Source of the DNA: an uncultured Dehalococcoidia bacterium
Lineage (GTDB): Bacteria; Chloroflexota; Dehalococcoidia; Lucifugimonadales; Lucifugimonadaceae
Length of the DNA stretch: 64,000 bases
Assembly (NCBI GenBank): GCA_958295935.1
Contig: OY282385.1
Coordinates: forward strand, 1,798,001 to 1,862,000
Direction of reading: 5' to 3'
Part shown: in pieces, positions 36,995 to 47,124 of the stretch
How the letters are laid out: each line of letters starts with the position of its first letter
How positions within the stretch are numbered: position 1 is the first letter of the stretch
Notes under the pieces: model-generated
The model's input: only the letters and a program-made list of their open reading frames with translations
Told to the model about the DNA's origin: nothing
Database searches by the model: none
Made by a program: the position numbers and the translations under genes

Positions 36995-38872
36995 CTAGCG
37001 CCGCGCCGTTCCGGTGTCAACTTGCCGCGCGCCCCTTTGCCAGGCGGCGCGGGGCTTCAAGGGCGCCTTGCTCCTGGCTTCATCCAGGGCCATCGCGGTA
37101 AATTCTCCGATCGGCGTTGCGCCCAGGTTCTCGCCGTAGCGAGTGCGTACCGATACCGTGCCCGACTCCGTTTCCCGATCACCTACGACCAGCGTGTAGG
37201 GCGTCTTTTGCAGCTGGGCGCGACGGATCTTGGCGTTCATGCGGTCGTTAGAGTCGTCGGCCACGACGCGAATTCCGGCCCCGGTCAACTGGGCACGGAC
37301 AGAATATGCGTACTCGGCGTGTCGCTCGGCGATAGGCACGATAACCGCCTGGACAGGCGCCAACCACACCGGGAAGGATCCGCCCAGGTGTTCTATCAAA
37401 ACGCCCAGGAAACGCTCCAGCGAGCCGAGCATGGCTCGGTGGATCATTACCGGCCTATCGCGGTCGCCCTTGGAGGTGACATACTCGAGGTCGAACCTCT
37501 GCGGCTGGTTGAAATCGACTTGCACCGTGCCCAACTGCCACTCGCGGCCCAGAGCATCAGGCACGAACATGTCGATCTTCGGACCGTAGAATGCGCCCTC
37601 CCCGGCCAACTCCTCGTACTGTAGCCCGCGCTCCTCGAGTACGGCGGTTAGGGCCGATTCCGCCTTGTCCCATTGTTCATCCGACCCGACCCGTTTGTCG
37701 GGTCTCAGGGAGAGTGCGTAGCGGGTTTCTTCGAAACCGAACACGGCGTAGCTCTCGGCCAGCATGTCGATGAAGCTGTTCACCTCGGCGGCGATCTGGT
37801 CTTCTCGGCAAAAGATGTGTGCGTCGTCCTGTGCGAACGACCTGACGCGGGTCAGCCCCTGGGTAACTCCTGAGAGTTCGTAACGATGTAATCGCCCAAA
37901 GTCCGCATAGCGGACCGGCAGGTCGCGGTAGGAGTGCAGCCTTCTGGAGTAGATCACCGCGTGGGACGGGCAGTTCATGGGCTTCACGCCGTACTCCTGC
38001 TCGTCGACGTTCAGCATGTACATGTGCTCCAGGTAGTTGTCATAGTGCCCCGAGGTCTTGAAGAGATCGGTCTTGAACATCTGGGGCGTAATCACTTCCT
38101 GGTACCCGTAGCGCACGTACAGGTCGCGTACGTAGTCCACCAACGTGTTGTACACGAAGGCTCCCTTGGGGAGAAAGAAGGGATTGTCCGGGGCGATCGG
38201 GTCGAAGAAGAAGAGGTCCATCTCCCGTCCCAGCCTGCGGTGGTCTCTCTTGGCGGCTTCCTCCTGACGGCGCAGGTATTCTCTTAGCGCCTTCTCAGAC
38301 TCCCATGCCGTGCCGTAGATGCGTTGCAGCATGGGGTTGGCCTCGCTGCCGCGCCAGTAGGCTCCGGCAGAGGTCAGCAGCCTGAAGGCCCTGATCTCTC
38401 CGGTCGACTCGACGTGGCCGCCTCTGCAGAGGTCGTCGAAATCTCCGTGGCTGCAAAACGTGATGCGCTCGTCTTCCGGAATGCCGTCGATGATCTCAAG
38501 CTTGTACGGGTTGTCGGCCACCAGTTCCCTGGCCGCGTCGCGCTCCACGTCGCGCTCCACGAACTTCCTGTTTGCTTTGATCGACTCACGCATGAGGCTC
38601 TCTATGCGTTCGAGGTCAGCGGGGGCAAACGGCCGTGGAACGTCGAAGTCGTAGTAGAAACCGTCCTTGGTGGGCGGCCCGATGGTGAGCTTCGCTTCAG
38701 GGAACAGCGTGAGCGTCGCCTCCGCTAGCACGTGCGCCGCCGAGTGGCGCATCCGGCCGCGTAGTTCGTCCTGCTCTGCGGGGGTTAGGTCCCGGAAGCG
38801 CCGCCGTTTGGGCTTGCTTCCCGTCGATTGGTCCGGATTTTGGTTCTCTGCCATGTTGTCAACGCTCGTCAT
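36995..38872 (-). CDS. thrS: Threonyl-tRNA synthetase lacking the TGS domain
   Basis: Charges tRNA-Thr. The usual N-terminal TGS domain (about 60 residues) is absent: after a 40-residue Lys/Arg-rich segment the protein opens with the editing domain (HSAAH at 43-47, then CRGGHVESTGEI). The catalytic core follows, with the zinc-site NCPSHAV, motif 2 (RYELSGVTQGLTRVRSFAQDDAHIF region) and motif 3 (HRAMLGSLERFLGVLIEH), and then the anticodon-binding domain. All active-site residues seem kept. 625 aa. ATG at 38872; a second ATG at 38854 is an alternative. Confidence 0.96.
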   Translation of the reverse strand: MTSVDNMAENQNPDQSTGSKPKRRRFRDLTPAEQDELRGRMRHSAAHVLAEATLTLFPEAKLTIGPPTKDGFYYDFDVPRPFAPADLERIESLMRESIKANRKFVERDVERDAARELVADNPYKLEIIDGIPEDERITFCSHGDFDDLCRGGHVESTGEIRAFRLLTSAGAYWRGSEANPMLQRIYGTAWESEKALREYLRRQEEAAKRDHRRLGREMDLFFFDPIAPDNPFFLPKGAFVYNTLVDYVRDLYVRYGYQEVITPQMFKTDLFKTSGHYDNYLEHMYMLNVDEQEYGVKPMNCPSHAVIYSRRLHSYRDLPVRYADFGRLHRYELSGVTQGLTRVRSFAQDDAHIFCREDQIAAEVNSFIDMLAESYAVFGFEETRYALSLRPDKRVGSDEQWDKAESALTAVLEERGLQYEELAGEGAFYGPKIDMFVPDALGREWQLGTVQVDFNQPQRFDLEYVTSKGDRDRPVMIHRAMLGSLERFLGVLIEHLGGSFPVWLAPVQAVIVPIAERHAEYAYSVRAQLTGAGIRVVADDSNDRMNAKIRRAQLQKTPYTLVVGDRETESGTVSVRTRYGENLGATPIGEFTAMALDEARSKAPLKPRAAWQRGARQVDTGTARR

Positions 38873-39331
38873 GTATTTGTGATTGGTCGATGAGCCGGCG
38901 TAGCGTCGAGCGCGTTGTGTACACGTCTACTTCACGGGCGCGGCGCTGAAGACAGCCTTGCCGTCACGCGGAATGCGGGGGTAGGAATCCGGCCCGGCGC
39001 CGGCAATCGGGTGGAGGCGCGGGCTGAACGATCGTAGGTCAGGCCCGCGCCGTCGTAGTGAGGGTGTCACGCCGAAGCGGGTCGTCCTCACTGTGCGTGC
39101 AACGTATTCGGGGGGCCTTCATCATCGGACCTTGGGCATTTGAGCGGCGCGAGCGCAGGGAACCTGTCGATCAGACTGCCAGTCTATCAATCGCTCCGCA
39201 GCCCTTCAACAAAGCGGCTGCGCTGCCTACGGTAAACTACTAGTAGATGCAGTTACCCGATTGAAGCGGTTTTCCCATCGACAGGCAGCCTGTCCGCAGG
39301 GCTGTGGAAGAATGCACGGAGGTTGTCCCGG
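38873..39331. other. 459-bp divergent intergenic region between thrS and bioY
   Basis: It lies between two divergent genes and should hold promoters for both. The one clear structure is the inverted repeat at 39016-39051. I looked on the minus strand for a T-box (the AGGGTGGnACCGCG box and specifier hairpin) ahead of thrS and did not find one. Open frames here have no recognisable domain. Confidence 0.5.
39016..39051. repeat. 12-bp inverted repeat between thrS and bioY
   Basis: GGCGCGGGCTGA (39016-39027) pairs with TCAGGCCCGCGCC (39039-39051), a 12-bp stem with one bulged base and an 11-nt loop. No T-run follows on either strand. It could be an RNA structure in the long leader of thrS or a repeat remnant. 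Confidence 0.55.
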
Positions 39332-39979
39332 ATGATCACGACGGCGCGTGCGCGCGTCCTCTTTGCACCTCGAACGGGGTGGATATTCGGCGAGGAGGAG
39401 CCTTCGCTCCTGGAATCTCTCATGCCGTCCGCAAGTACCATCCACAAGCTGGGCGCGGTTGTCCTCATGATCGGATTAACCATCGGACTGGCCAGAGCAC
39501 GTTTCTTTCTGCCCGAAAACCCGGTGCCGATCACGTTTCAGACGTTCGGGATACTTATGATGGGTGGAGTGCTGGGGTGGCGGTGGGGTTTGGTCTCCAT
39601 CGTTGGATACTACCTCCTCGGCATGGCCGGAGCGCCGGTGTTTCAGGGAGGCGGCAACGGCTGGCAATACGTGGCCGGAGGAGTGACCGGAGGTTATTTG
39701 CTCGGATTTATTCTGGCCGTAGCGGTCGTTGGGTACTCCGTTCAGCACGGTTGGAGCCGGGGGCGCGTTCTGTGGGCCATGCTCATTGGTTCTCTGGCGG
39801 TCTATCTGCCCGCGCTCATTTGGCTGAGCGTATTCGACTTCAGGTGGCCGGCTGAAGGCGAATTGTTCTCTGCTGCGCTGTATCCTTTTATCCCGGGCGA
39901 CTTGATCAAGCTGATGCTGGCCGCAATCGCGACGGGTGGACTATGGCGTCTGGCGGACAGACGCGGAGCGAACCTCTGA
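39332..39979 (+). CDS. bioY: BioY-family biotin transporter substrate-capture protein
   Basis: A 215-aa membrane protein with about six hydrophobic segments. Family marks: FFLPENPVPITFQTFGILMMGGVLGWRWG, YYLLGMAGAPVF, GGVTGGYLLGFILA and the C-terminal YPFIPGDLIKLMLAA (the ALPFIPGDxxK-type end of BioY). BioY is the S component of ECF importers and can work with a shared ECF-T/ATPase module, which is not encoded here. ATG at 39332 is chosen for GGAGG 9 nt upstream; ATG at 39422 would be a shorter alternative. Confidence 0.9.
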   Translation: MITTARARVLFAPRTGWIFGEEEPSLLESLMPSASTIHKLGAVVLMIGLTIGLARARFFLPENPVPITFQTFGILMMGGVLGWRWGLVSIVGYYLLGMAGAPVFQGGGNGWQYVAGGVTGGYLLGFILAVAVVGYSVQHGWSRGRVLWAMLIGSLAVYLPALIWLSVFDFRWPAEGELFSAALYPFIPGDLIKLMLAAIATGGLWRLADRRGANL

Positions 39980-40095
39980 CAGTTTCCCTGTTTTGGGAAT
40001 GTCCTGAAGAACAACGTCCGGGCGCTTTTGAACGCGCCCGTCCACTCTGCCTGAATCATCGACAGGCGGGGGCAAGCCGGAGCTGAAGGGTTGGC

Positions 40096-41889
40096 ATGTA
40101 CAAGGACACGGATTGCGGAACACTACGCAAGAGCGACTCTGGCAAGTCGGTCACGGTCGCGGGTTGGGTGCACCGCCGCCGCGATCATGGCTCGCTGATC
40201 TTCATAGACCTTCGCGACCGCTCCGGGATCCTTCAGGTGGTTTTCAACCCGGAGACGTCGATTAGGGCCTACGAAATGGCGGGAGCTTTGCGCTCGGAGT
40301 GGGTGGTGCAGATCGAAGGCGTTGTGAAGCAGCGCCTGCCCGGTGCCGAGAACCCCCAGCTAGCCACTGGCGAGGTTGAACTGGCAGCCTCCGGTCTCCG
40401 CACACTTGGCCCGGCCCGGACGCCGCCTTTCGAAGTCAGCGATGACATAGACGTAGACGAGTTGACCCGGATGACGTACCGCTTCATCGATCTGCGTCGT
40501 CCGAAGATGCAGAAGATGCTGCGGCTGCGCCACGATACGACGCGCATCATCTGGGACCATCTGAGCGAGCGCGGGTTTCTTCAGGTCGAGACGCCCATCC
40601 TCATCAAGAGCACACCGGAGGGTGCGCGTGATTACGTGGTGCCCAGCAGGGTGCACCCCGGCAAATTCTACGCGCTGCCACAGTCTCCTCAGCAACTCAA
40701 ACAGTTGCTTATGGTGTCCGGCGTGGAACGCTACTTCCAGATCGCCCGTTGCTTCCGGGACGAAGATCTGCGTGCGAGCAGACAACCCGAGCACACGCAA
40801 CTCGATCTGGAGATGAGCTTCGTTCACCAGGAGGACGTGTTGGAGCTGGTTGAAGGTCTCTACCGGCGCATTACGACGGAGACGCGGCCCGACGTGAATG
40901 TTGAAATCCCGTTCCCGCGCATCCGGTACCGGGAGGCCATGGACCGTTTCGGCACAGACAAACCGGATATTCGCTTTGGCCTCGAACTGAAGACTTTGAC
41001 CGAAGCGGCGGGCCGCAGCGGTTTCCGCGTCTTTGAGTCGGTAGTCGCATCGGGCGGTGTGGTGAGAGGTTTCGCCGCCCCAGGTTGTGGGGGGTATACG
41101 CGTCGTCAGACTGACCAACTCGCCGAAATCGCGCGAAGCAGCGGCGCGCAGGGCCTGATCACTATCGCTCTGTCCGCTGACGCTGAATCGGTTGAGACTC
41201 TGACCGCTGACGACGTCCGTTCACCGATCAAGTCCAGCGTCTCGCTGGACACGGTGAAGGAGATCGCTCGCCAGACCGGTGCGGCGCCCGGCAGCCTGAT
41301 TCTGATCGTGGCTGGCCCGGAAAAGACGGTCAACACCGTGCTTAGCATCCTCAGAAACGAAATGGGGCAGAGGCTTGACCTTATAGATCCAAGAACGTTT
41401 CGCTACGCCTTCGTTACGGATTTCCCGTTATTCGAGATGGACGCGGAGTCGGAGCAGTGGACTCCTGCTCACCACGTCTTCTCTGCACCGCAGCCTGGCC
41501 ACGAAGATTATCTGGAGTCCGATCCTAGTAAGGTTCACGGCCAGTTGTTCGACCTCGTGTGCAACGGCTGGGAACTGGGCAGCGGCAGTATTCGGATACA
41601 CGACCGGGGCGTGCAGGAACGTGTTTTCGGTGTTATTGGATACGGCAAGGAAGAGGCCGAAAGCCGGTTTGAACATCTGCTGAGGGCATTTGAGTACGGC
41701 GCGCCTCCCCACGGGGGTATGGGGCTTGGGCTGGACCGCTTAGTTGCGCTGTTGGCTAACGAGAGTTCGATCCGAGAGGTGATCGCATTCCCCAAGACAC
41801 AGGCGGCGTCGGATCCGCTCTTCGACGCTCCCTGGACCATCTCCGAGGAACAGTTGGAGGAGCTCCACATACGAATTTTGGAAGCGTGA
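40096..41889 (+). CDS. aspS: Aspartyl-tRNA synthetase (bacterial type)
   Basis: Charges tRNA-Asp (or both tRNA-Asp and tRNA-Asn if non-discriminating). It opens with the OB-fold anticodon-binding domain ([31 protein letters not shown]), followed by class II motifs ([44 protein letters not shown]), a GAD insertion (about residues 290-420) and motif 3 ([11 protein letters not shown]). At 597 aa it has the bacterial form's length. Genes for GatCAB are not in view, so discrimination cannot be judged. Confidence 0.97.
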   Translation: MYKDTDCGTLRKSDSGKSVTVAGWVHRRRDHGSLIFIDLRDRSGILQVVFNPETSIRAYEMAGALRSEWVVQIEGVVKQRLPGAENPQLATGEVELAASGLRTLGPARTPPFEVSDDIDVDELTRMTYRFIDLRRPKMQKMLRLRHDTTRIIWDHLSERGFLQVETPILIKSTPEGARDYVVPSRVHPGKFYALPQSPQQLKQLLMVSGVERYFQIARCFRDEDLRASRQPEHTQLDLEMSFVHQEDVLELVEGLYRRITTETRPDVNVEIPFPRIRYREAMDRFGTDKPDIRFGLELKTLTEAAGRSGFRVFESVVASGGVVRGFAAPGCGGYTRRQTDQLAEIARSSGAQGLITIALSADAESVETLTADDVRSPIKSSVSLDTVKEIARQTGAAPGSLILIVAGPEKTVNTVLSILRNEMGQRLDLIDPRTFRYAFVTDFPLFEMDAESEQWTPAHHVFSAPQPGHEDYLESDPSKVHGQLFDLVCNGWELGSGSIRIHDRGVQERVFGVIGYGKEEAESRFEHLLRAFEYGAPPHGGMGLGLDRLVALLANESSIREVIAFPKTQAASDPLFDAPWTISEEQLEELHIRILEA

Positions 41890-41957
41890 TGCACGTGAAT
41901 TCACTGCAGGCGATTCTGCTCAGCGACGCGACTGTCTCATGACTGATCTAAGCGCGA

Positions 41958-41963
41958 TACAAT
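41958..41963 (+). promoter_or_regulatory. Candidate -10 box for tig-clpP-clpX
   Basis: TACAAT, 5 of 6 consensus bases, 66 nt before the tig start. The -35 at 17 bp (TCTCAT) is poor. Confidence 0.3.
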
Positions 41964-42028
41964 GGGAATGTTGGCAGCAGTTCGATCGACCACAACGCCT
42001 CTACGGTAGGCTGTCCCGGGAGTAGTAC

Positions 42029-43381
42029 TTGAAAATCTCGCGAGAGGATACGCCTGACCGTCAGGTCGCCCTCCACATCGAGGTCGACGAAGACCGCCTG
42101 GACGATTACATGCGTCGAGCATCGCAGCGGGTGTCTCAACGCGTCAGCATCCCCGGTTTTCGGAAGGGGAAGGCGCCGCGAGCCATTGTGGAGCGCTTCG
42201 CGGGAAGGGATTACCTGCTGGACCAAGCGTTAGAAGCCCTGGTACCAACGTTAGTCGGCGAAGCAATCGAGGAGCAGGGCTTGGATCCGGTCGGGCTTCC
42301 GCAGGTGATTGTCCGGGAACGAGAGCCCGTCGTCAAAGTGGACGCCATCATTGCTTTGAGTCCTGAAGTAAAGCTGGGCGACTACGCCTCAATCAGGTTC
42401 GACGACGAACCGGAAGCGGTAACGGATTCCGACGTCAGGGAATCGCTGGAACAACTGCGCAATTCGCAGGCCACGTGGGAGCCTGTCGAACGCGCCCTGG
42501 AATCCGGAGACCTGGCCACCATCACCTTGCAGGGTCACGTGGCCGGGAAACCTCTCCTGGACCTGAATGACGTAGAGTTCCTCACGGGTGAAGAGAACGC
42601 TATCCCGGCGCCCGGTTTCTCTGAGGAGCTTGTGGGTATGCAGATCGGCGAGACCCGGGAGTTCACGCTTGCCTTGGCTGAAGACTACCCGGCCAGGGAC
42701 ATGGCGGGTAAGGACGCCAAGTTCTCGGTTACGGTCAACGGGCTGAAGCAGAAGAACCTGCCGCCTGTGGATGACGACCTCGCCAAGAGTCTGGCCGGAG
42801 ATTCAGACACACTGGAGGAGTTGCAGGCTCACATTCGCCGGATGCTCGAGTCCCGGTCCGAGGAGGCGCTGAACCAGTCACTTCAACAGCGCATTTTGGA
42901 CGTGATGGTGGATGATGCCGATATCAGGATGGCCCCTGTGTTGGTCAAGCAGGAGACCCAACGCACACTTCGCGAACGTCGGGAGGCGCTTGAGAGGGAC
43001 AATCTGAACTTAGAGCGATACATCCACGCAACCGGCATGACCGTCGACCAGTACGTTTCCCAATTGGAAACGGAGGTGTCAAGACGACTGAGGCAGACTC
43101 TCGTAATGGACGAACTGGCCGAGGCTGAAAACGTCGAGGTTACTGACGGAGAGGTCTCTGCTGAGATAGAAAAACTGTCTTTACCCGGGCAGGAGGAGAC
43201 CGATTTCAGTTCCGACGCCGCCCGCGATGCCGTGCGCCGCGCATTGATGCGGCGCGGTGCGTTGGACCGGGCCTTGAAGCTTGCACGCCAGGAAAAGAGC
43301 CCTATTTGGACCCCTGCAGACGCTGGCAGACAGACAGGCCGCCAAACGGAAAGCAAGCAGGTCATAACCATGGAGACGTAG
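42029..43381 (+). CDS. tig: Trigger factor
   Basis: Ribosome-associated chaperone with peptidyl-prolyl isomerase domain. The N-terminal ribosome-binding domain has the signature RVSIPGFRKGKAPRAIVERFAG; the FKBP-type domain follows (about 150-240; ESGDLATITLQGHV...), then the long helical C-terminal arms (MLESRSEEALNQSLQQRILDVMVD, RRMLRQTLVMDELAEAEN-like). 450 aa. The start is TTG; no upstream ATG or GTG in frame improves it. Placed before clpP and clpX, the conserved order. Confidence 0.95.
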   Translation: MKISREDTPDRQVALHIEVDEDRLDDYMRRASQRVSQRVSIPGFRKGKAPRAIVERFAGRDYLLDQALEALVPTLVGEAIEEQGLDPVGLPQVIVREREPVVKVDAIIALSPEVKLGDYASIRFDDEPEAVTDSDVRESLEQLRNSQATWEPVERALESGDLATITLQGHVAGKPLLDLNDVEFLTGEENAIPAPGFSEELVGMQIGETREFTLALAEDYPARDMAGKDAKFSVTVNGLKQKNLPPVDDDLAKSLAGDSDTLEELQAHIRRMLESRSEEALNQSLQQRILDVMVDDADIRMAPVLVKQETQRTLRERREALERDNLNLERYIHATGMTVDQYVSQLETEVSRRLRQTLVMDELAEAENVEVTDGEVSAEIEKLSLPGQEETDFSSDAARDAVRRALMRRGALDRALKLARQEKSPIWTPADAGRQTGRQTESKQVITMET

Positions 43382-43552
43382 CCCCTCCTGCTTCTCCGGA
43401 AAGAGCAAAGAAGCAAAGAACCCCGGTACGGGGGACTATTTCATACACCACCCGGCGGAAATGGAACCTCGTGGCATACACAACTCGGATACAGGGGCCC
43501 CTCGGCATACTGTGACTGCGGCAAGCGCGAATCGACGAAAAAGGAAACGAAA

Positions 43553-44173
43553 ATGGCGATGACGCCTGAGAATATAATCCCTATGGTGATCGAGCAGGGC
43601 GCTCGCGGCGAGCGAGCGTTCGATATCTACTCGCTACTTCTCAAGGAGCGGATCATATTCCTGGGCACCCCAATAGCCGACCAGGTAGCGAACCTCGTCG
43701 TGGCCCAGCTTCTCTATCTTGCCCGCGAGGACCCGGAGAAGGACATCAACCTCTACATCAACTCGCCCGGGGGGGTCATATCCGCTGGGTTGGCCATCCT
43801 GGATACGATGGACCACATACCGTGCGACGTCTCGACTATCTGCGTCGGAATGTGCGCGAGCATGGGTACGGTACTGTTGACCGCCGGCCAGAAGGGCAAG
43901 CGCTACGCTCTGCCCAACTCCACCATCCACATGCACCAGCCAATGGGGGGCGCACAGGGTCAGGCGACCGACATCGCTATAGCGGCCCAGGAAATCCTCA
44001 GAGTGAAAGAACGCCTCAAGCAGTTGATCTCGGACAAGACCGGGCAAACTGCCCAGCGAGTGGCCGAGGATATGGACAGGGACTTCTACCTGACGCCTGA
44101 TCAGGCCGTAGAGTACGGGCTGATCGACGAGGTGCTGTCAGCCGGAACCGAGTCGGCAGACGGCTCCGGCTGA
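43553..44173 (+). CDS. clpP: ATP-dependent Clp protease proteolytic subunit
   Basis: Serine peptidase that forms the tetradecameric chamber of ClpXP. The catalytic Ser is S103 (CASMGTVLL) and His is H128 (HMHQPMGG), with the Asp in MDRDFYL near residue 177. [13 protein letters not shown] and [10 protein letters not shown] are standard. 206 aa. Start ATG after AGGAAAC. It is 171 nt after tig and 59 nt before clpX. Confidence 0.97.
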   Translation: MAMTPENIIPMVIEQGARGERAFDIYSLLLKERIIFLGTPIADQVANLVVAQLLYLAREDPEKDINLYINSPGGVISAGLAILDTMDHIPCDVSTICVGMCASMGTVLLTAGQKGKRYALPNSTIHMHQPMGGAQGQATDIAIAAQEILRVKERLKQLISDKTGQTAQRVAEDMDRDFYLTPDQAVEYGLIDEVLSAGTESADGSG

Positions 44174-44232
44174 GGTTTTCCGGAGAGCTATGGTCCGAAT
44201 GTTCTCGTGAACGATTGCAAGGGTGTGTAGCT

Positions 44233-45534
44233 ATGTCAACGAAATCGACTGACAACGAGGGAACCTCCCGCGCGGCCTACTCCTGCTCGTTCTGTCAAAA
44301 ACGTCAGGAAGAGGTGAAGAGGCTCATTGCAGGGCCTTCAGAGGTTTTCATCTGCAATGAATGCGTGGGACGCTGTCAGGAGATCCTGACTGGCGGGACA
44401 TCAGAGGCCTCACCCAGGTCCAAGCCGACCACTCCTCGGGAGGTCTTCGACCAATTAAATGATTACGTGGTGGGCCAGGAACGAGCCAAGCGGGTAATAA
44501 GCGTAGGCGTTTACAACCACTACAAGCGGGTGTGGCACAGCGCGGACGAGCAATCGGACGTCGAACTTCAGAAGACGAACATCTTGCTGGTGGGCCCCAC
44601 GGGCTGTGGAAAGACCTACCTCGCGCAGACGCTGGCCAGGATACTGGGGGTCCCGTTTGCCATAGCGGACGCTACGTCCCTGACTGAGGCCGGATACGTT
44701 GGAGAGGACGTGGAGAACATCCTGCTGCGTATCATCCAGGCTGCCCAGGGTGACGTAGAACGCGCGGAGCAGGGCATCATCTACATAGACGAGATCGACA
44801 AGATAGCGCGAAAGGCGGCGAACCCCTCCATCACCCGCGACGTATCGGGGGAAGGGGTACAACAGGCGCTATTGAAGATTTTGGAAGGCGCAATGGTCAA
44901 CGTGCCTCCGCAGGGCGGCCGCAAGCACCCTCACCAGGAATTCATCCAGATAGACACCTCGAATATCCTCTTCATCCTGGGCGGCACGTTCGAGGGTCTG
45001 GAAGAAGTGTTGCAGCGGCGGTTGCTGAAAGACCGCTCCACGATGGGATTCGGGTTGCCTGGTTTGTCACTCAAGGCCGGATCGGGCGGCATAGATTTCA
45101 CTGCCATCGAGTCGATGGACCTGCTCTCTTACGGCTTCATCCCTGAGTTCATCGGCAGAGTTCCGTTAGTGGTAGGGCTCGCGGATCTGACGCACGAGGA
45201 GTTGATCAGCGTACTGACCGAACCCAAGAACGCGCTGGTCAAGCAGTATCAGGCCCTCTTCTCCCTGGACGGCGTGGAACTGGAGTTCTCGAAGGAGGCC
45301 CTAGATACGACGGCCGAGCTTGCCCGTAAGCGAAAGTTGGGAGCGCGCGGGCTGAGGTCTATCGTCGAGGAAACGTTGGTAGACATAATGTACGAGGCGC
45401 CATCGCTAAGGGACGTAATCGCCAAGTGCACCATCGTGCCCGAAACTATCACGGAGGGCCGATGGCCCGTGTTAACCGACGAGTCGGGCTCCCAACGGGA
45501 TGACCTTCTTCCCGCGGATCGTACGGCTGCATAA
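44233..45534 (+). CDS. clpX: ATP-dependent Clp protease ATP-binding subunit ClpX
   Basis: AAA+ unfoldase feeding ClpP. The N-terminal zinc-binding domain has two CxxC pairs (C18/C21 in CSFC, CNEC near 40). The Walker A is GPTGCGKT (121-128), Walker [13 protein letters not shown], then sensor and pore-loop regions ([24 protein letters not shown]). 433 aa. The ATG at 44233 begins MSTKSTDNE; a TTG 18 nt earlier is possible but not needed. Confidence 0.97.
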   Translation: MSTKSTDNEGTSRAAYSCSFCQKRQEEVKRLIAGPSEVFICNECVGRCQEILTGGTSEASPRSKPTTPREVFDQLNDYVVGQERAKRVISVGVYNHYKRVWHSADEQSDVELQKTNILLVGPTGCGKTYLAQTLARILGVPFAIADATSLTEAGYVGEDVENILLRIIQAAQGDVERAEQGIIYIDEIDKIARKAANPSITRDVSGEGVQQALLKILEGAMVNVPPQGGRKHPHQEFIQIDTSNILFILGGTFEGLEEVLQRRLLKDRSTMGFGLPGLSLKAGSGGIDFTAIESMDLLSYGFIPEFIGRVPLVVGLADLTHEELISVLTEPKNALVKQYQALFSLDGVELEFSKEALDTTAELARKRKLGARGLRSIVEETLVDIMYEAPSLRDVIAKCTIVPETITEGRWPVLTDESGSQRDDLLPADRTAA

Positions 45535-45758
45535 ACTCCGGAACCGGGCAGCCAGATGGTCAAAAGCGCCGGGCCGAGCGCATCCGTATTCGGCTACTGC
45601 GGCGCAATACTCGGCCGAGCTTGGACTCCTCCCATAAGCTCGGCTGTGCGTTAGTGCAAAAGTATGTCACCCCCTCACGCCAGAGTTTCTCAGGCGCTCT
45701 GCCGCGTATCGTATCGTGGTCGTAGACGGGCGTAGCGGAGCAGCCCTCGGACATCTCC

Positions 45759-46910
45759 TTGGAACCTCTATACACAGAACAGCAAAACATGCTGCGCGCC
45801 TCGGTGCGGCAGTTCGCCGAGGCTGAACTGGCGCCATATGCTGCGCAGGTAGATGAGGCCGAAGAGTTCCCTGCCAGGCAGTTCAACGGTCTCGCTGAAC
45901 TGGGCATCACCGGCCTGACTTTAGACGAAGAGTTTGGGGGTAACGGAGGCGGTTACCTCGATATGATGGTCGCCGTGGAAGAGGCGGCGGCAGCTTGCGG
46001 CTCGACCAGTACCGTGCTTGTCACACACGTATCGCTGGGAGCGCAGACCGTGAACCAGAAGGGTGACGCCGAGCAGAAGCGTCGTTGGATTCCGGACCTC
46101 GCGGTTGGCAAGCGAGTCGCAGCTTTCGCGTTGACTGAGCCGCAGACCGGCAGCGACGCACTGGCGCTCGCAACCACGGCCACTCCCGACGGAGACTCCC
46201 TACTTCTGAACGGGACCAAGCTATTCTGCACGAACGGCGCGGTTGCCGACGTGTTCGTCGTGTTCGTAACGAGCGACTGCTCGGCTGGTTACCGGGGAAT
46301 AAACGCCGTCGTGGTTGAGAAGGGGGAGCCCGGCTTCACCGTTAATCCACAGCACGGAAAGATGGGAATGCGCGGCTCCGCCACTGCCGAGCTCGTCTTT
46401 GAAAACTGCCGGGCGCCAAGAGCCAACCTCCTCGGCGAGCCGGGCACGGGGTACCGCACGGCCATGGAAATCCTGGATTCCAGCCGCATCATGATAGCGG
46501 CGCAGTGCACTGGCCTGGCTCGCGGCGCGCTGGAAGCAGCCATCGCCTATGCGCAACAGCGGGAGTCCTTCGGGCGCGCTATCTCCTCCCGCCAGGCGAT
46601 CCAGTTCATGATGGCCGACATGGCCACCGAACTCGACGCGGCGCGGCTGCTCACCTTCCGCGCTGCCAGCCTCTACGACGCAGGGATGCCTCACAGCGCC
46701 GAGGCGGCTATGGCAAAGCTCTACGCCTCGGAGGCATCGGGGCGAATAGCCTCCAAGGCGCTGCAGATCCACGGCGGAGCCGGCTACTTCCGTCCCAGCG
46801 CCGTGGAGAGGATCTACCGGGACCAACGAGTGACCGAGATATACGAGGGCACGTCTGAAATCCAGCGCATCGTCATTTCCAGATCGCTGCTGGGAGCATC
46901 TGCGGACTGA
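45759..46910 (+). CDS. Acyl-CoA dehydrogenase
   Basis: FAD-dependent enzyme that oxidises acyl-CoA at the alpha-beta bond, passing electrons to ETF. The FAD/substrate loops AFALTEPQTGSDALAL and KLFCTNG are present, as is the C-terminal catalytic glutamate in TEIYEGTSEIQRIVISR, which is the pattern of short-chain/isovaleryl-type ACADs. 383 aa, typical. The start is TTG at 45759; ATG at 45789 would clip the first helix. Stands alone between clpX and the yceD operon. The electron acceptor genes etfBA lie 16 kb away on the other strand. Confidence 0.94.
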   Translation: MEPLYTEQQNMLRASVRQFAEAELAPYAAQVDEAEEFPARQFNGLAELGITGLTLDEEFGGNGGGYLDMMVAVEEAAAACGSTSTVLVTHVSLGAQTVNQKGDAEQKRRWIPDLAVGKRVAAFALTEPQTGSDALALATTATPDGDSLLLNGTKLFCTNGAVADVFVVFVTSDCSAGYRGINAVVVEKGEPGFTVNPQHGKMGMRGSATAELVFENCRAPRANLLGEPGTGYRTAMEILDSSRIMIAAQCTGLARGALEAAIAYAQQRESFGRAISSRQAIQFMMADMATELDAARLLTFRAASLYDAGMPHSAEAAMAKLYASEASGRIASKALQIHGGAGYFRPSAVERIYRDQRVTEIYEGTSEIQRIVISRSLLGASAD

Positions 46911-47040
46911 CGCCGTGCTATGGGGCCCATGCGCTCAAAAGTAGTGGCTCTTGATTCCACTTGAGGTGAGCATTGCGCGTTTACGCTCTGCCCTGGGTGT
47001 TTCCTGCCGGTTGCAAAGTGCGCGGGCGCGTTTGTGAATA

Positions 47041-47069
47041 TTGACACAATCAAAAGACAGGCATAGCAT
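47041..47069 (+). promoter_or_regulatory. Promoter of the yceD-rpmF-fabD-nusB-acpP genes
   Basis: TTGACA (47041-47046), a perfect -35, is 17 bp from TAGCAT (47064-47069). Transcription would start near 47077. The -35 includes the TTG where a longer yceD frame could begin, which supports the start at 47125 instead. Confidence 0.6.
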
Positions 47070-47124
47070 TCTCTCTTCGCGTTCGATTCCGAGCGCGCTC
47101 GCGGCTTCTGTGGATACCGGCGCG

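Noticed and set aside
38873-39331. T-box leader for thrS
   Set aside because: No AGGGTGGnACCGCG-type T-box sequence on the minus strand upstream of thrS.
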